The notes: generated by a model not told the origin, from the letters alone. Counted from the first letter of the stretch, positions 35,501 through 45,800 are shown. The stretch is 64,000 bases of DNA from Acidimicrobiales bacterium (GCA_033344915.1 JAWPML010000001.1:2600369-2664368), one strand, 5' to 3'. Made by a program: numbers and translations.

Positions 35501-36467
35501 TCTGTGCGAGACCGTCTCCGTCACCGACGCCGCAGAGTGGCCGATGATCTCGCTGCTCGTGATGCGAGACGGCCGAGTGTGTCGCGTGGAGGTGTGGCAC
35601 CCCGGTGACCATGCGACCGCGCTCGCCCGCTTCGAGGAGCTCACCGCTGAGTCGCGCGAGTCTCGCAACCTCGTCATCGAGATGTTCGCTCAGCAGGAGG
35701 AGATCGGGCCCGGTGACTTCGACCCGCGGGAGGCGTTCAGCGACGCCGTGATCGTCGACCACCGCAGCGGGGTCATCCCGCTCGGGTCGATCGAGGACCT
35801 GGCGGGGTCGGTGGCGGCCTTCGACGAGCAGGGCATGGGCTTCTCCACGAGGGCCATCGCGTGGCGGGGCGAGTTCCTCGGTCTCTTCCGGATGACGCGC
35901 TCCACGCCCTCGGGACTGCGAGCGGTGATGTACAACCTCATCCAGGTCGACGCCGACCGTCGCCCTACCCGGCTCGAGACCTTCGGCGAGGACCAGCTCG
36001 ACCAGTCGCTTCGGCGACTCGACGAACTGTGGTGGGACTCAGATGAGCCGGAGTTCCGGCCGTTCGCGGAGCTGCTTCGGCTGTTCGGCGACCGGATCTT
36101 CGCGGCCGACTGGGCCGGCGTGCGCGAGCTGCTCGATCCCGAGTTCCGCCACGTTCTGCACAAGAAGCTCGAGGTCGGACCATTTGACCTCGAGGGCTTT
36201 GTCGAGAACGGCCGGATCTGGAAGGACATGGCCGGATCGATCCAGCCCGTCATCCAGGAAGTCGTCCGCCACACCGACTCGGTCGCGCTGCTCCGACAGG
36301 ATCTCCACGGACTCGACGAGGCCGGGCTCGAGAGCCAGTGGTCGGGGCTCGTCATCGGAGTCGGGGCCGGCGACAAGATCACCCGCTGGGAAGAGTTCGA
36401 GCCCGACGCCGTCGACGCAGCGCTGGCCCGCTTCGACGAACTCGCCCGAGGTGAGACAGAGGTCTGA
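29580..36467 (+). CDS. Giant zinc-ribbon / class III cyclase / AAA / TPR / NTF2-array protein A
   Basis: The 2295-residue, apparently cytoplasmic protein begins with two zinc ribbons (Cys 3, 6, 17, 20, 28, 31, 42, 45). Residues about 60-235 are a class III nucleotide cyclase with both metal Asp residues (VMFADLVGST, FIGDGVMAVFG), Lys before the second motif as in adenylate cyclases, and the Asn/Arg of INTAARIE, so it should be active. An AAA/STAND ATPase follows (Walker A GAPGVGKTR near 280, Walker B VIVVDDVQW near 380), then TPR-like helices (about 600-1060), and from about 1076 some nine SnoaL/NTF2-like modules. GAGGGG precedes the ATG. The stop lies within a GGTCTGACCCC repeat. The cyclase and ATPase calls are strong; the role of the repeats is unknown. 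Confidence 0.85.
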   Translation: MTCGSCGEKNRDGARFCAECGTVLEHACMTCDAALTPTAKFCDQCGTPVGFTPDDPESSDDGAVRKTVTVMFADLVGSTAFGEAVDAEAARREMGAYHQLAQRVIDRHQGTLVKFIGDGVMAVFGIPEIAEDDADRAIRAGLDLQGEFRTIAAGILERHGATVGLRVGINTGEIVIAEHDDDMVGDAINTAARIEAECTPGRVLVGEQTWRLTRSTVDYEVLGEVHVKGKQEGVATFQVLAATDEEIATPFVGRDNELLRLRAALDDTIDDRTVRLVSVIGAPGVGKTRLAAEMSDRAGEGVTAFDLRVDRAATATFGPIADLLAAAPDAARRAVDAPDAERLLPLLDTFTGSAPARSTEESFWAARRLVELIAADGPTVIVVDDVQWAQPLFLDLLDHLVEWVAGPALIVALARPEIREIRPTLAERGRRVADVISLEGLDAATTEMLAARLLGADELPDGLAVRLPESTEGNPLFVRELVRMLVDDGTIEERNGRWALSIDADAVEVPPTIQSLLASRVERMDDEARRVVEMAAVVGSEFARGAVAALLPDMAHTSLDRILEGLRRREIIDPTGTYWGDEPVLRFHHVLIRDAAYRRLLKERRADLHLKVADWTETMATATGADHDLAIAFHLEQAHRYLGELGPFDDAGLAAGARAADLLAAAAKGALQQDDLAAASSLAVRALALIDAEDPHRAEVLVIGCEAFFQAARVNDAEPLLGELTELAGDDRRLDAWATAFRGNRVALTEPDGLVEAEPEVAAAAETLSDLGDDAGVAKARLVRAMILARLGRVGDCETELDAALHAARAADDRRRITAVLGAAPVAALWGPSPVARAGGRCLDIIRLLRITSASPMVEATSIRCQAVLEAMRGRFDEARELAWRSAEIVDELGLRHGVLETEMYRGYIELLADDPAAAEPHLRRAFDGLGQLGVGADAGQAAAHLARALLAQGRLDEAAEVAEQSAALAGQNLQTAIASRSVRAELASRRTDHRTAHRLAEEAVAIAERTDLTMDHARAEVAQATVLRRAGDEAGADAAQSRASELHAAKGAEFGAQLTPSVGDRVTGSQPTANAASELQLEFWAAVRAGDADRAAALVADDWWSVDTRPGHYLDMTKAQLMELFDQIRGIGAGVALTPISVRGDRLVLSRCQSNEDGATHDYLELVELADDGRAARAAFYDHDDLRTALDELTQRYRDGEGAEFAEMVDLGWRLGKASEAPAEDQPALLADVCHDDIVVIDHQPVVGLPDSDLSTLTEQGMLDAGMILVSEYLRIGPGAIVVGLHKHLDGDLVRDQYLLVVMRDGKAARMEWFAAVQREQAAARFDELTSDTTAGDGPRDNGASLLLRRFYDLATKPDQHEAALELVADDWEGDDRRPLVGTSVTKADLAEFHLLGRPPATAPDIEVIDTAGDELAMCSVRTRTDGSDLAMPALFVIETDGERFRSSAVFDIDDRDRAAREFERRRFRREEGAAYVETLDLSWSYRNLFYDLEAFRDLLTDDFELVDHRAVSFGRLNADEYVDVLANAREVAEGRRFDPGPYIAVDHGVILSDTLLSNAEASWPVLMITVYRGDLMERQELFDPADRDRALARFEELRPSRSAVPGELHNRATATMRAFYTAMYDDRDLERARALLHDDLIGVDNRPLVGTDITADQVPDNFRELLSHDHLDWTLDTLAVAGESLALSRLEVTRPGSSFTSSYLMVNEVDADGLAVAAWSCEPDDIEAAHAELDRRYRAGEGAEFAPTTGHPPLGELRNPATDNLRAFYAAMFNDRDFDTAMAFMADDFVGEDRRELVGSTVAKPDVFENYRELLEHDGRIDWTVDVLAVAGERVALTHVTTVRSGSSFETEFLLVAEADEAGLATAVVAFGTDDLEAAVDEMTERYIAGEGAPYEEIARVSKALGDARARNDAEASRQLTTDDFVVVDHRAAAFGELDLEGYLTLLRADVEATGDRPMVTRQILAADESMLLCETVSVTDAAEWPMISLLVMRDGRVCRVEVWHPGDHATALARFEELTAESRESRNLVIEMFAQQEEIGPGDFDPREAFSDAVIVDHRSGVIPLGSIEDLAGSVAAFDEQGMGFSTRAIAWRGEFLGLFRMTRSTPSGLRAVMYNLIQVDADRRPTRLETFGEDQLDQSLRRLDELWWDSDEPEFRPFAELLRLFGDRIFAADWAGVRELLDPEFRHVLHKKLEVGPFDLEGFVENGRIWKDMAGSIQPVIQEVVRHTDSVALLRQDLHGLDEAGLESQWSGLVIGVGAGDKITRWEEFEPDAVDAALARFDELARGETEV
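32808..36440 (+). repeat. Protein-level array of about nine SnoaL/NTF2-like modules (gene A)
   Basis: Each module has a start like FYxAMxxDRDxxxA, a DDxxxxDxR or DDFxxVDHR block, a strand with DxLAVAGExxALS or similar, and an end ALARFDEL. Modules with DRRPLVG alternate with modules with VDHRxxxFG. Counting by eye gives nine; the last two (DPREAFSDAVIVDHR and DWAGVRELLDPEFRHV) match the last two of gene B. Confidence 0.65.
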
Positions 36468-36471
36468 CCCC
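36461..36471. repeat. Palindromic 3'-end element, copy c (half)
   Basis: GGTCTGACCCC carries the TGA stop of gene A (36465-36467) and is followed by AGAAAGTA, resembling the flanks of the tandem copies at 56699-56768. It has the shorter core without a complete matching left arm. Confidence 0.5.
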
Positions 36472-36504
36472 AGAAAGTACGGCGGTCCGCGGGGGTGCCA
36501 GGGG

Positions 36505-36510
36505 TAGCCT
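36505..36510 (+). promoter_or_regulatory. -10-like hexamer of valS
   Basis: TAGCCT nine bases before the ATG at 36520; at most a very short leader without ribosome-binding site. Confidence 0.5.
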
Positions 36511-36519
36511 TTCGGGACT

Positions 36520-39111
36520 ATGAGCACGTCCCGCATCCCCGACAAGCCCGACCTCGCCGGCCTCGAGGACAAGTGGGACGCGGTATGGGACGAGACCGGG
36601 ATCTACCACTTCGACGAGAACACCACGCGTGACGAGGTCTTCTCGATCGACACCCCGCCGCCCACGGTCTCCGGCTCACTCCACGTCGGTCACGTCTTCA
36701 GCTACACCCACACCGACACCGTCGCCCGCTACCAGCGCATGGCCGGCAAGAACGTCTTCTACCCGATGGGCTGGGACGACAACGGCCTGCCCACCGAGCG
36801 CCGCGTCCAGAACTACTACGGCGTTCGCTGCGACCCGTCACTCCCCTACGACCCCGGCTTCACCGCGCCCGACGACGCCGGCGACCCGAAGGCGGTCGGC
36901 AAGCGCCCGACCATCTCCGTCAGCCGGCCGAACTTCATCGAGCTGTGCACGGAGCTCGCAGAGGAGGACGAGAAGGCGTTCGAGGCGCTGTTTCGCAAGC
37001 TCGGCCTCTCGGTCGACTGGACCCGCACCTACGAGACGATCAACGACCACTCGCGTCGCATCAGCCAGCTCGGGTTCCTGCGCAACCTCGAGGACGGGCA
37101 GGCCTATCAGGTCGAGGCGCCGAGTCTGTGGGACGTCACCTTCCAGACCGCCGTCGCCCAGGCCGAGCTGGAGGACAAGGAGACGCCGGGCGCCTATCAC
37201 AAGCTCCGCTTCGCCGGCGTCGGCGACACGCCCGACATCTGGATCGACACGACGCGGCCGGAGCTGGTTCCATCGTGCGTCGCCCTCGTCGCCCATCCCG
37301 ACGATGAGCGCTATCAGCCCCACTTCGGTGGCACCGTCCGTTCGCCCCTGTTCGCCGTCGAGGTGCCCGTCCACGCCCACGAACTCGCCGACCCCGAGAA
37401 GGGCACCGGCATCGCCATGATCTGCACGTTCGGCGACACGACCGACGTCACCTGGTGGCGCGAGCTCGACCTCCCCGTCCGCACCGTCATCCAGCGCGAC
37501 GGCAAGTTCGCCGAGGAGACGCCCGAGTGGATCGCCGACGGCGCGCCCGCCGAGGCATACCAGCGACTCGCCGGTCTGCGGGCGAAGAACGCCCAGGCCG
37601 AGATCGCCACGATGCTCGCCGAGTCCGGCGACATGGAGGGCGAGCCCCGGCCGATCACCCACCCGGTCAAGTACTTCGAGAAGGGCGACAAGCCGCTCGA
37701 GATCGTCAGCTCGCGCCAGTGGTACATCCGCAACGGCGGCCGCGACGAGCACCTGCAGGACGCGCTCGTCGCCCGCGGCGACGAGATCAACTGGGTTCCC
37801 GGCTACATGCAGACCCGCTTCGCCAGCTGGATCGAAGGACTCAACGGCGACTGGCTGATCAGCCGCCAGCGCTTCTTCGGCGTGCCGATCCCGCTGTGGT
37901 ACCCGCTCGACCAGAACGGCGAGCCGGAATACGCCGAACCGCTGAAGCCGTCCGTCGAGGATCTGCCGATCGACCCGTCGACCGACGTCCCCCCGGGCTA
38001 CACAGACGACCAGCGCGGTCAGCCGATGGGCTTCATCGGCGAGCCCGACATCATGGACACGTGGGCGACGTCCTCGCTCACCCCCCAGATCGCGTGCGGT
38101 TGGGAGACCGACCCGGCCCTGTTCGCCGCGACCTACCCGATGGACGTGCGTCCCCAGGCGCACGACATCATCCGCACCTGGCTCTTCTCCACCGTCGTCC
38201 GCGCCCACTTCGAGGACGACACCGCCCCGTGGAAGAACGCGACCCTGTCCGGCTGGATCCTGGATCCCGACCGCAAGAAGATGTCGAAGTCGAAGGGCAA
38301 CGTGGTCGTTCCGACCGACCTCCTCGAGCAGTACGGCTCCGATGCCGTGCGCTACTGGGCATCGTCCGGCCGTCCCGGCACCGACACCGCGTTCGACGAG
38401 GGGCAGATGAAGATCGGGCGCCGGCTCTCTATCAAGCTGCTGAACGCGTCGAAGTTCGTCCTCGGCTTCGGCGAGGGTTCCGACGTCGATCCCGCAGCGA
38501 TCACCGAGCCGCTCGACCGCTCGATGCTCGACAAGCTGGCCGATCTCGTCGACGCCGCCACCACCGCGTTCGACGCGTTCGACTATGCCCGGGCGCTGGA
38601 GCGCACCGAAGAGTTCTTCTGGTGGTTCACGGACAACCATGTCGAGCTCGTCAAGGCGCGCGCCTACGGCGAGTACGGCGACGAGCGCGCCGCCTCGGCC
38701 CAGCACGCGCTACGGATGGCGCTGTCCACGGTGCAGCGGCTGTTCGCCCCGTTCCTGCCCTTCGTCACCGAAGAGGTCTGGAGCTGGTGGCAGGACGGCT
38801 CAATCCACACGGCCGACTGGCCGGGGGCCGACGGCCTGCGGGCCGCGGCGGCCGGCGTAGGTCCGGGTCCGAGCGACATCGCCAGCGAAGCGCTGTCCGT
38901 CGTCCGTCGCGAGAAGTCGGAAGCGAAGCGCAAGCTCCGCACACCGGTCGTCTCTGCGACGTTCGCGACCACGCAGGCGCAGCTCGACGTGCTCGACCAG
39001 GTGATCGACGACGTCAAGGCCGCGGGGATGATCCGGTCCGTCACCACCGGCACCGTCACCGATCGATCCGAGATCGAGGTCACGGCCGAACTCGAGCCCG
39101 AGGCGAGCTGA
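36520..39111 (+). CDS. valS: Valine--tRNA ligase
   Basis: The 863-residue class I synthetase charges tRNA-Val and edits mischarged threonine. It has the HIGH-like motif SLHVGHVFSYTHTD (about 51-64), the editing domain in the middle (WIDTTRPELVPSC), and DRKKMSKSKGN near 586. The opening PPPTVSGSLHVGHVFSYTHTD and FYPMGWDDNGLPTE belong to the archaeal/actinobacterial ValS type, not the E. coli type. The C-terminus is short, without the long coiled-coil arm of E. coli ValS. It is the only evident essential gene in the 20 kb between the two giant cyclases, and a methyltransferase starts three bases after it. Confidence 0.95.
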   Translation: MSTSRIPDKPDLAGLEDKWDAVWDETGIYHFDENTTRDEVFSIDTPPPTVSGSLHVGHVFSYTHTDTVARYQRMAGKNVFYPMGWDDNGLPTERRVQNYYGVRCDPSLPYDPGFTAPDDAGDPKAVGKRPTISVSRPNFIELCTELAEEDEKAFEALFRKLGLSVDWTRTYETINDHSRRISQLGFLRNLEDGQAYQVEAPSLWDVTFQTAVAQAELEDKETPGAYHKLRFAGVGDTPDIWIDTTRPELVPSCVALVAHPDDERYQPHFGGTVRSPLFAVEVPVHAHELADPEKGTGIAMICTFGDTTDVTWWRELDLPVRTVIQRDGKFAEETPEWIADGAPAEAYQRLAGLRAKNAQAEIATMLAESGDMEGEPRPITHPVKYFEKGDKPLEIVSSRQWYIRNGGRDEHLQDALVARGDEINWVPGYMQTRFASWIEGLNGDWLISRQRFFGVPIPLWYPLDQNGEPEYAEPLKPSVEDLPIDPSTDVPPGYTDDQRGQPMGFIGEPDIMDTWATSSLTPQIACGWETDPALFAATYPMDVRPQAHDIIRTWLFSTVVRAHFEDDTAPWKNATLSGWILDPDRKKMSKSKGNVVVPTDLLEQYGSDAVRYWASSGRPGTDTAFDEGQMKIGRRLSIKLLNASKFVLGFGEGSDVDPAAITEPLDRSMLDKLADLVDAATTAFDAFDYARALERTEEFFWWFTDNHVELVKARAYGEYGDERAASAQHALRMALSTVQRLFAPFLPFVTEEVWSWWQDGSIHTADWPGADGLRAAAAGVGPGPSDIASEALSVVRREKSEAKRKLRTPVVSATFATTQAQLDVLDQVIDDVKAAGMIRSVTTGTVTDRSEIEVTAELEPEAS

Positions 39112-39114
39112 CCC

Positions 39115-39678
39115 ATGGCGGTGGGCGACCGCGAGCGCTGGAACGAGAAGTGGTCCTCCGTCGGTGTCGGAACCGGTCATCGCTCGCAGCTCGCGGAACT
39201 CGTCGCGCCCTGGCTCCCCGACCGCGGCACGCTGCTCGACGTGGCCGGGGGTGGTGCTCCCGCCGCGATCGCGTTCGCGAAGCACGGCCTCGCAGTCACG
39301 GTCGCCGACGTCAGCGACGTCGGGCTGCAGAAGGCTCGCGAGGAGGCGGCGCTCGCCGGTCTGGAGATCGACACGGTGGAAGTGGATCTGGAGGCCGAGC
39401 CGCTGCCGGCCGGCCCCTGGGACGTCATCACCGTCGCCAACTACCTTCAGCGCGAGCTGTTCCCGGCGATGGTCGAACAACTCGCCGCCGGCGGCGTCCT
39501 CGCCGTCGTGATCGCAACCGAGACGAACCTCGAGCGCTGCAACAAGCCGGGCCGCCCGTTCCTACTCGACCGTGACGAGTTGCCCACCCTCGTACCCGGC
39601 CTCGAGATCCTCCACCACACCGAGGACTGGCGCGACAACGGCCGCCACGAAGCCCACCTCGTCGCCCGCACCAGTTGA
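39115..39678 (+). CDS. Class I SAM-dependent methyltransferase (TehB-like)
   Basis: The 187-residue protein has motif I LLDVAGGGAPAAIAFAKHG, VTVADVSDVGL at strand 2, and WDVITVANYLQRELFP, followed by an RPFLLDRDEL segment like that of TehB/thiopurine-type methyltransferases. It is transcribed with valS, but a tRNA role cannot be claimed. Its TGA lies inside a palindromic repeat. Confidence 0.8.
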   Translation: MAVGDRERWNEKWSSVGVGTGHRSQLAELVAPWLPDRGTLLDVAGGGAPAAIAFAKHGLAVTVADVSDVGLQKAREEAALAGLEIDTVEVDLEAEPLPAGPWDVITVANYLQRELFPAMVEQLAAGGVLAVVIATETNLERCNKPGRPFLLDRDELPTLVPGLEILHHTEDWRDNGRHEAHLVARTS

Positions 39679-39704
39679 GACGCCGGGGTCAGAGTCCCGT
39701 CTCA
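39676..39704. repeat. Palindromic 3'-end element, copy d
   Basis: TGAGACG ... GGGGTCAGAGTCCC ... CGTCTCA, 29 bases with the arms imperfect by a few bases. Its first TGA is the stop of the methyltransferase gene. The GTTGAGACGCCGGGGTCAGA stretch is identical to copy f. It lies 25 bases before the conserved promoter of gene B, as copy b does before gene A. Confidence 0.8.
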
Positions 39705-39729
39705 TCTGCGGGCCGAAGGCGGAGCACGC

Positions 39730-39775
39730 GACGGTGTCTGTGACGTGGGTTCCACTCGGGGTGTGATTGATGACC
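39730..39775 (+). promoter_or_regulatory. Conserved upstream element of giant cyclase gene B
   Basis: Partner of 29465-29510: TGTGAC (39739-39744), 17 bases, TGTGAT (39762-39767), with GGGTTCCAC between. The GTG start lies about 78 bases downstream. Confidence 0.55.
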
Positions 39776-39853
39776 GGGGCCGCGTGCTGGCGTCCGGAAT
39801 GGGGCCGCGGGACACTTGAGCACCCGGCGTGGCGCCGCGGGCAGGGGGACAGC

Positions 39854-42800
39854 GTGAACTGCACATCGTGCGGGGAGGAGAACCGGCCGAACGCGAAGTT
39901 CTGCGGGGAGTGCGGAACCCCGATCACCCGTGCGTGCGCGACATGCGGCCACAACCTTCATCCCACGGCGAAGTTCTGCGACGAGTGTGGTTCGGCGACG
40001 ACCGCCGCGGCCGAAGGGCCCCCGCCCTCCGAGGACCGCGCGGTCCGCCGCACCGTCACCATCGTGTTCGCAGACCTCGTCGGATCGACCGCCTTCGGCG
40101 AACGGGTCGACGCCGAGACCGCCCGCCGCGAGATGGGCGCCTACCACGAGCTCGCCCGCGACGTGATCGAGTCGCACGACGGCGAGGTCATCAAGTTCCA
40201 AGGTGACGGGGTCATGGCCGGCTTCGGCGTGCACGACGTCAGCGAGGACGACGCGGACCGAGCGGTGCGGGCAGGCCTCGAGCTCCAGCGCCGCTTCGCC
40301 GCCGTCATCGACGGGATCCGTGATCGCCACAGCGTCGAGGTCGGCCTCCGAGTCGGAGTCAACACGGGCGAGGTGGTCATCGCCGAGGACGACGCCGACA
40401 TGGTCGGCGACCCCATCAACACCGCGGCCCGGATCGAAGCCCAGTGCACGCCCGGCCGGGTGCTCGTCGGCGAACAGACGTGGCGGCTCACCCGCTCGAC
40501 CGTCGACTACGAGGTGCTCGGCGAAGTCGAGGTGAAGGGCAAGGCGGAGCCGATCGCGACGTTCCAGGTGCTCGCCGCCGTCGAGGACGAGGAGGTCGCC
40601 ACGCCGTTCGTGGGCCGCGAAGCAGAGCTCGCCGCCCTCACCGCCGCGCTGGAGAACACGATCGCCGAAGGCGCGCCCCAGCTCGTGACCGTGATCGGCT
40701 CGCCCGGCGTGGGCAAGACCCGCCTCGCGGCCGAGCTGGCCCGCCGAGCGTCGGAAGTGACGTCGTTCGACCTCCGCGTCGACCGGGCGGGAGCGGCCAC
40801 CTTCGACCCGGTCGCCGATCTGCTGCGGGCGGTCAGCGAACTGCCGGCCGGACTCTCCAACGAGGCGATCTCGGAGCACCTCCGCGCGTTCGTGGGCGAG
40901 GTCGACGACGCTGACCGGCTGGTGCCGTTGCTGGCGGGCTTCGTGGGCGCGGCCCCGATGCGCTCCACCGAGGAGTCGTTCTGGGCCGCTCGCCGCCTGG
41001 TCGAGCTCGTGGTCGCGACCCGACCCGCGGTGATCGTGGTCGACGACATCCAGTGGGCCGAACCGCTCTTCCTCGACCTCCTCGAGCATCTCGTCGAGTG
41101 GACCGAGGGGGCCGCTTTCGTCGTCGCCCTCGCCCGGCCCGAGATCCGCGACATCCGACCGGCGTTCGCCGAAGTCGGACGGCGGGTGACCGAGGTGATC
41201 GCGCTCGAAGGGCTCGACCCCACCACGATGGCCGAACTGGCGACCGGCATCCTCGGGGGCAAGGCGCTCCCCGACGAGCTGATCGCCCGCCTCCCCGACT
41301 CGACGGAGGGCAACCCGCTGTTCGTGCGGGAGCTGGTCCGCATGCTCGTCGACGACGAGGTGATCGCCGAGACGCCGTCGGGGTGGGTCCTCGCGATCGA
41401 TGCCGACGCCGTGGAGGTGCCGCCGACCATCATCTCGCTGCTTGCCAGCCGCGTGGAACGCATGGACGACGAGGAGCGGCGCGTCGTCGAGGCCGCCTCG
41501 GTGGTCGGGTCGGAGTTCGCCCGCGGCGCGGTCGGCACACTCCTGCCGAATCTGGGAGCGGCCCAGCTCGAGCGGATCCTCGAACGGCTCCGTCGCCAGG
41601 AGATCGTCGACGCCACCGGCAGCTACTGGGGCGACGAGCCGGTCTGGCGGTTCCACCACGTGCTCATCCGAGATGCGGCCTACCGGCGACTCCTGAAGGA
41701 GCGCCGGATCGACATGCACCGCCGCGTCGGGCAGTGGACCGAGACCACCGCCGCCGAACTCGGCGGTGAACACGAGATCTCGATCGCCTTCCACTACGAA
41801 CAGGCCCACGGCTATCTCCGCGAGCTCGGCGGCGACGACGGCGACGCTGTCGACCTGGGCGGACGAGCCGCCGACCTGCTCGCCTTGGCCGCCGAACGAG
41901 CGCTTGCGCGCGACGACCTCGCCTCGGCCGGTTCGCTGGCCACGCGCGCCCTCGGTGTGCTCGACGAGAGCGATCCCCGTCGGCCCGAACTGCTGCTCTC
42001 TACCTGCGAGGCCTGGTTCGGCGCCGGCCGGGTCCGCGACGGCGCGCCGCACCTCGACGAGCTCCGCCGCCACACCGGCGACGACCGGATCGCCGCCTGG
42101 ACCGCGGCGTTCGAGGGCCAACACGTCGTGCTCACCGAACCGGATCGCCTCAACGAGGTCGAACCGATCGTCGCCGATGCCGCCGCCCGCCTCGCCGATG
42201 TCGGAGACGATGCCGGGGTCGCCAAGGCCCGGCTCGTTCGTGCGCTGATCCTCGCCCGGACCGGCCGGGTCGGCGAGTGCGAAGACGAGCTCGATGCCGC
42301 GCTGGCTGCAGCCCGGGCCGCCGACGATCGCCGCCGGATCACCGCCGTGCTCGGTGCCGCGCCCGTCGCCGCGCTGTGGGGGCCGAGTCCGGTCGCCCGA
42401 GCCGGCGGCCGCTGCCTCGACATCATCCGCCTCCTGCGCATCACTTCGGCGTCGCCGATGGTCGAGGCCGTCTCGATCCGGTGCCAGGCCGTGCTCGAGG
42501 CGATGCGGGGTCGGTTCGACGAAGCCCGCACCCTGATCGACCGCTCGCAGGCGATCGTCGAGGAACTCGGTCTCCGCCACGGGATCCTGGAGTGCCGGAT
42601 GTTCGCCGGCTACATCGAGCTCCTCGCGGGGGACCCCGTGGCCGCCGAACCCCACCTCCGCGTGGCGCACGCAGGGCTCGGCACCCTGGGCGTGGGCGCC
42701 GATGCCGGCCAGGCCGCAGCACTGCTGTCGCGCTCGCTCCTGGCCCAGGGCCGAACCGACGAAGCGGCCGAACTCGCCGACGAGTCCGCCGACCTCGCCG

Positions 42801-45800
42801 GCCAGAACCTCCAGACCGGTATCGCGTCGCGCACCGCCCAGGCCGAACTCGCAGCCCACGAGGGCGACCTCGACACCGCGCTCCGACTGGCCGACGAGGC
42901 CGTGGCCATCGGCGCCGACACGGATCTCACCATGGACCACGCCACCGCGCTCGTGGGCCTGGCCGACATCCACCGGCTCCGGGGTGACGAGAAGGAGGCC
43001 GACCACGCAACGAGCACCGCCAATCGGTTGTTCGCCGAGAAGGGCGCGGTGGTGGTCGTGGAGGCACCCTCCCGCACCCGATTCGACCTGCGGTCGTCGT
43101 CGATCGACACGCTGGCCACGCGACACGGCCGCGCAGCGGCCGGGGCGCTCTACGGCCGGCGCGACGTCGCAGCCTGGGAAGCGATGTGCCTTCCCGATGC
43201 CCGTTTCATCGACCGCCGCCCGCTCCACGACGACATGACCGGTCTCGCCGAACGGCGTGCACTCCAGCACGACATCGTCGCCGGACTGCGCTCGTACGAC
43301 ACCGAACTCGTCGCCACGCGGGGTGAGTATCTCGCCCTCTTCGCCACCACGCTGCGTTTCGGCGGCGACCGTTCAGAGATCTCGACCCTCGATGTGTTGG
43401 AGGTCGACCACGAGGGTCTGCTCGTCGCGTCGGTCGTGTTCGAGGAGCACGAGATCCAGGCAGCGAGCGGCGAGCTCACCGAGCGCTATGCCATCGGCGA
43501 AGCGGCCGACTACGCAGAGGTGTTGCGCACCGCATGGCGCCAGTTCGAGTGGATGGCCGACACGGGTGAGTTCGCTGGTGAGTGGGTGGCCGACGACTAT
43601 GTCCTCGTCGACAACCGTCGGCTTCTGGAGGCGACGGCCGACCGCGACGACATGGCCGAACTGGCGGCCGACGTCGACCTGCGCACGCTGTTCGCCCGGA
43701 CCATCGAGGCGATCAACGAGCACGGCCTCGTCGTGACGTTCCGCTCCCGCTCCCACGACGACGCCGCGCTCGCGGCCGAATGGGACCTGATCGCGCTCCA
43801 CCTCATTCGGGACGGCAAGTACGCACGCACCGAGTTCTTCGACGGCGACGGCCTCGACGACGCGCTGCGCCGGTTCGAGCAGCTGACCGTGCCCGCGACC
43901 ATGGAGAACGCCGCGACCCGCCTCGCCCGCGAGTTCTGGTCGGCGCTGTACGACGACCTCGATGTCGACGCCGCGGTCGCGCTCGTGTCCGGTGGCACAA
44001 GCGACGAGCGCGGGCTGTCGTTCCCCGATTTCCAGAGCCACATGGCGGACTATCTCGAACTCCTGCTCGAGGGCGTGACCCATGTCGACCACCGCATGAC
44101 GCCCCTGGCGATCCGAGGTGACCTCCACTCGATCAACCACATCTGGTCCCGGTTCCATCCCGGTGACACCGAGAGCGCGGACTACATGGTGGCCCGGGTT
44201 AGCGACGGGCGCTTCGTCGACAGCTCGATCTTCGACGATCTCGACGAGGCCTACGCCGAACTCGAGCGCCAGTACCGCGAACACGAGGGAGCCGAGTTCG
44301 CCGACGTCCTCGACGCGATCTCGGCCCAATGCCGTGCGATCGCCGAGCTCGACGTCGACGCGACGTGGGACCTCGCCCACCGCGACTGCATGGTGATCGA
44401 CCATCGGCCGCTGATCCGCCACGAGACGCCGCTCGCCGACATGCTCGACGCTCAGGTCGAGACGGGCATGCACGGACGGATGATCGTCGAGAGATTCGCC
44501 CGTCTGACCGAGCACGGTGCCGTCCAGATCGACCACTCCGACTTCCGCGACAAGGACGGCATCCCCGTCGAGTTCCGCAGCTGCCAGCTCCGGATCATTC
44601 GCGACGGCAAGTGCGCCCACTTCGAGGTCTTCCCCGAGCACGCCGTCGAGGCCGCGTGCGCCCGCTTCGACGAACTGACCGCCACTCGGCCGGTCTCCAA
44701 CCGGGCCTTCGAGGTGAACAAGGAGTTCTTCCGACGGATCCTGGACGACCGCGACGTCGATGGGGCGCGGGCCCTCCGCCACCCCGACTGGGTGAACGCC
44801 GACGAACGGGGCCTCCGACTCACCGAGCTCGACGCGACATCGGCCATCCAGTGGTTCTCTGTCGGCGGGCAGCCGAAACGGTGGTCGGCGACCGCGGTCG
44901 CGGTCCGCGGCGACCGGGTGACCCTGTCGGAGATGACGGTCGAGGCAGCCCACGAACGTCGCTTCCTCGTGGTGAGCGAGATCGACGAGTCGGGACTGGC
45001 CATCCGAGATGCTCACTTCGAGGCTGGCGATCTCCGCCCGGCCCTCGACCTCCTCAACCGGTGGTACATCGAGGGCGAGGGCGCGCCCTATCAGGAGATG
45101 ATCGAGACAGGCACCGACCTGGCCGCCGCCGGCCAGCTCCCGAAGGAGGAGCGGATCGCCCGACTGACCGAGATCCTCCACGACGACTTCACACTCGTCG
45201 ATCATCGCGCCTTCAGCTTTCCCGACATCGACCGATCGGCGCTTCTGGAGTTGGACGACGCGGAGGAAACACGGACGTCGATCAGCCCTGCGTTCCTCCG
45301 ACTGGCGCCGAACGCGCTGCTCACGATCAGCGAGGAACACACCGCCAACACGACCGGTGGCGAGGTGTTCCATCGCCATCTCGTCGTGCAGGCCCAGCGC
45401 GGCGGGCGGGTCACGGACCTCGAGTTCTTCGCGGAGGACCAGCTCGCCGAGGCCGAGGCCCGATTCGAAGAACTCGTCCGGGCCGACCGCCGGCTCCGGA
45501 ATCTCGCCACCGCGGCCGCCGACGGCTTCTACGCCCGCCTCGCCCGCCGCGAGCTCGATGGTGCGCTGGCGATGCTCGGCCCCGGCTGGTCGATGCGGGA
45601 CAACCGCGACCTCGCCCTCGCCGTTCTCGACCGCGTCACGGCCGAGTCGTGGTTCGCCCAGGCGATCGCAGAGGGTGCCCGGCGATGGACGACGGAGACG
45701 ATCGCGATTCGTGGCCGTTCCCTCGCCGCAATGAGGATCGGTGCGGTCGGCGCAGACGCCGAGTGGGCCTACCTGCTCGTCATCGAGGCCGACGACGGGG

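Noticed and set aside
36838-38706. 622-residue minus-strand open frame
   Set aside because: Antisense to valS, no recognisable motif.
39689-43270. 1193-residue minus-strand open frame
   Set aside because: Antisense to the clearly real cyclase gene B; composition is that of a shadow frame.
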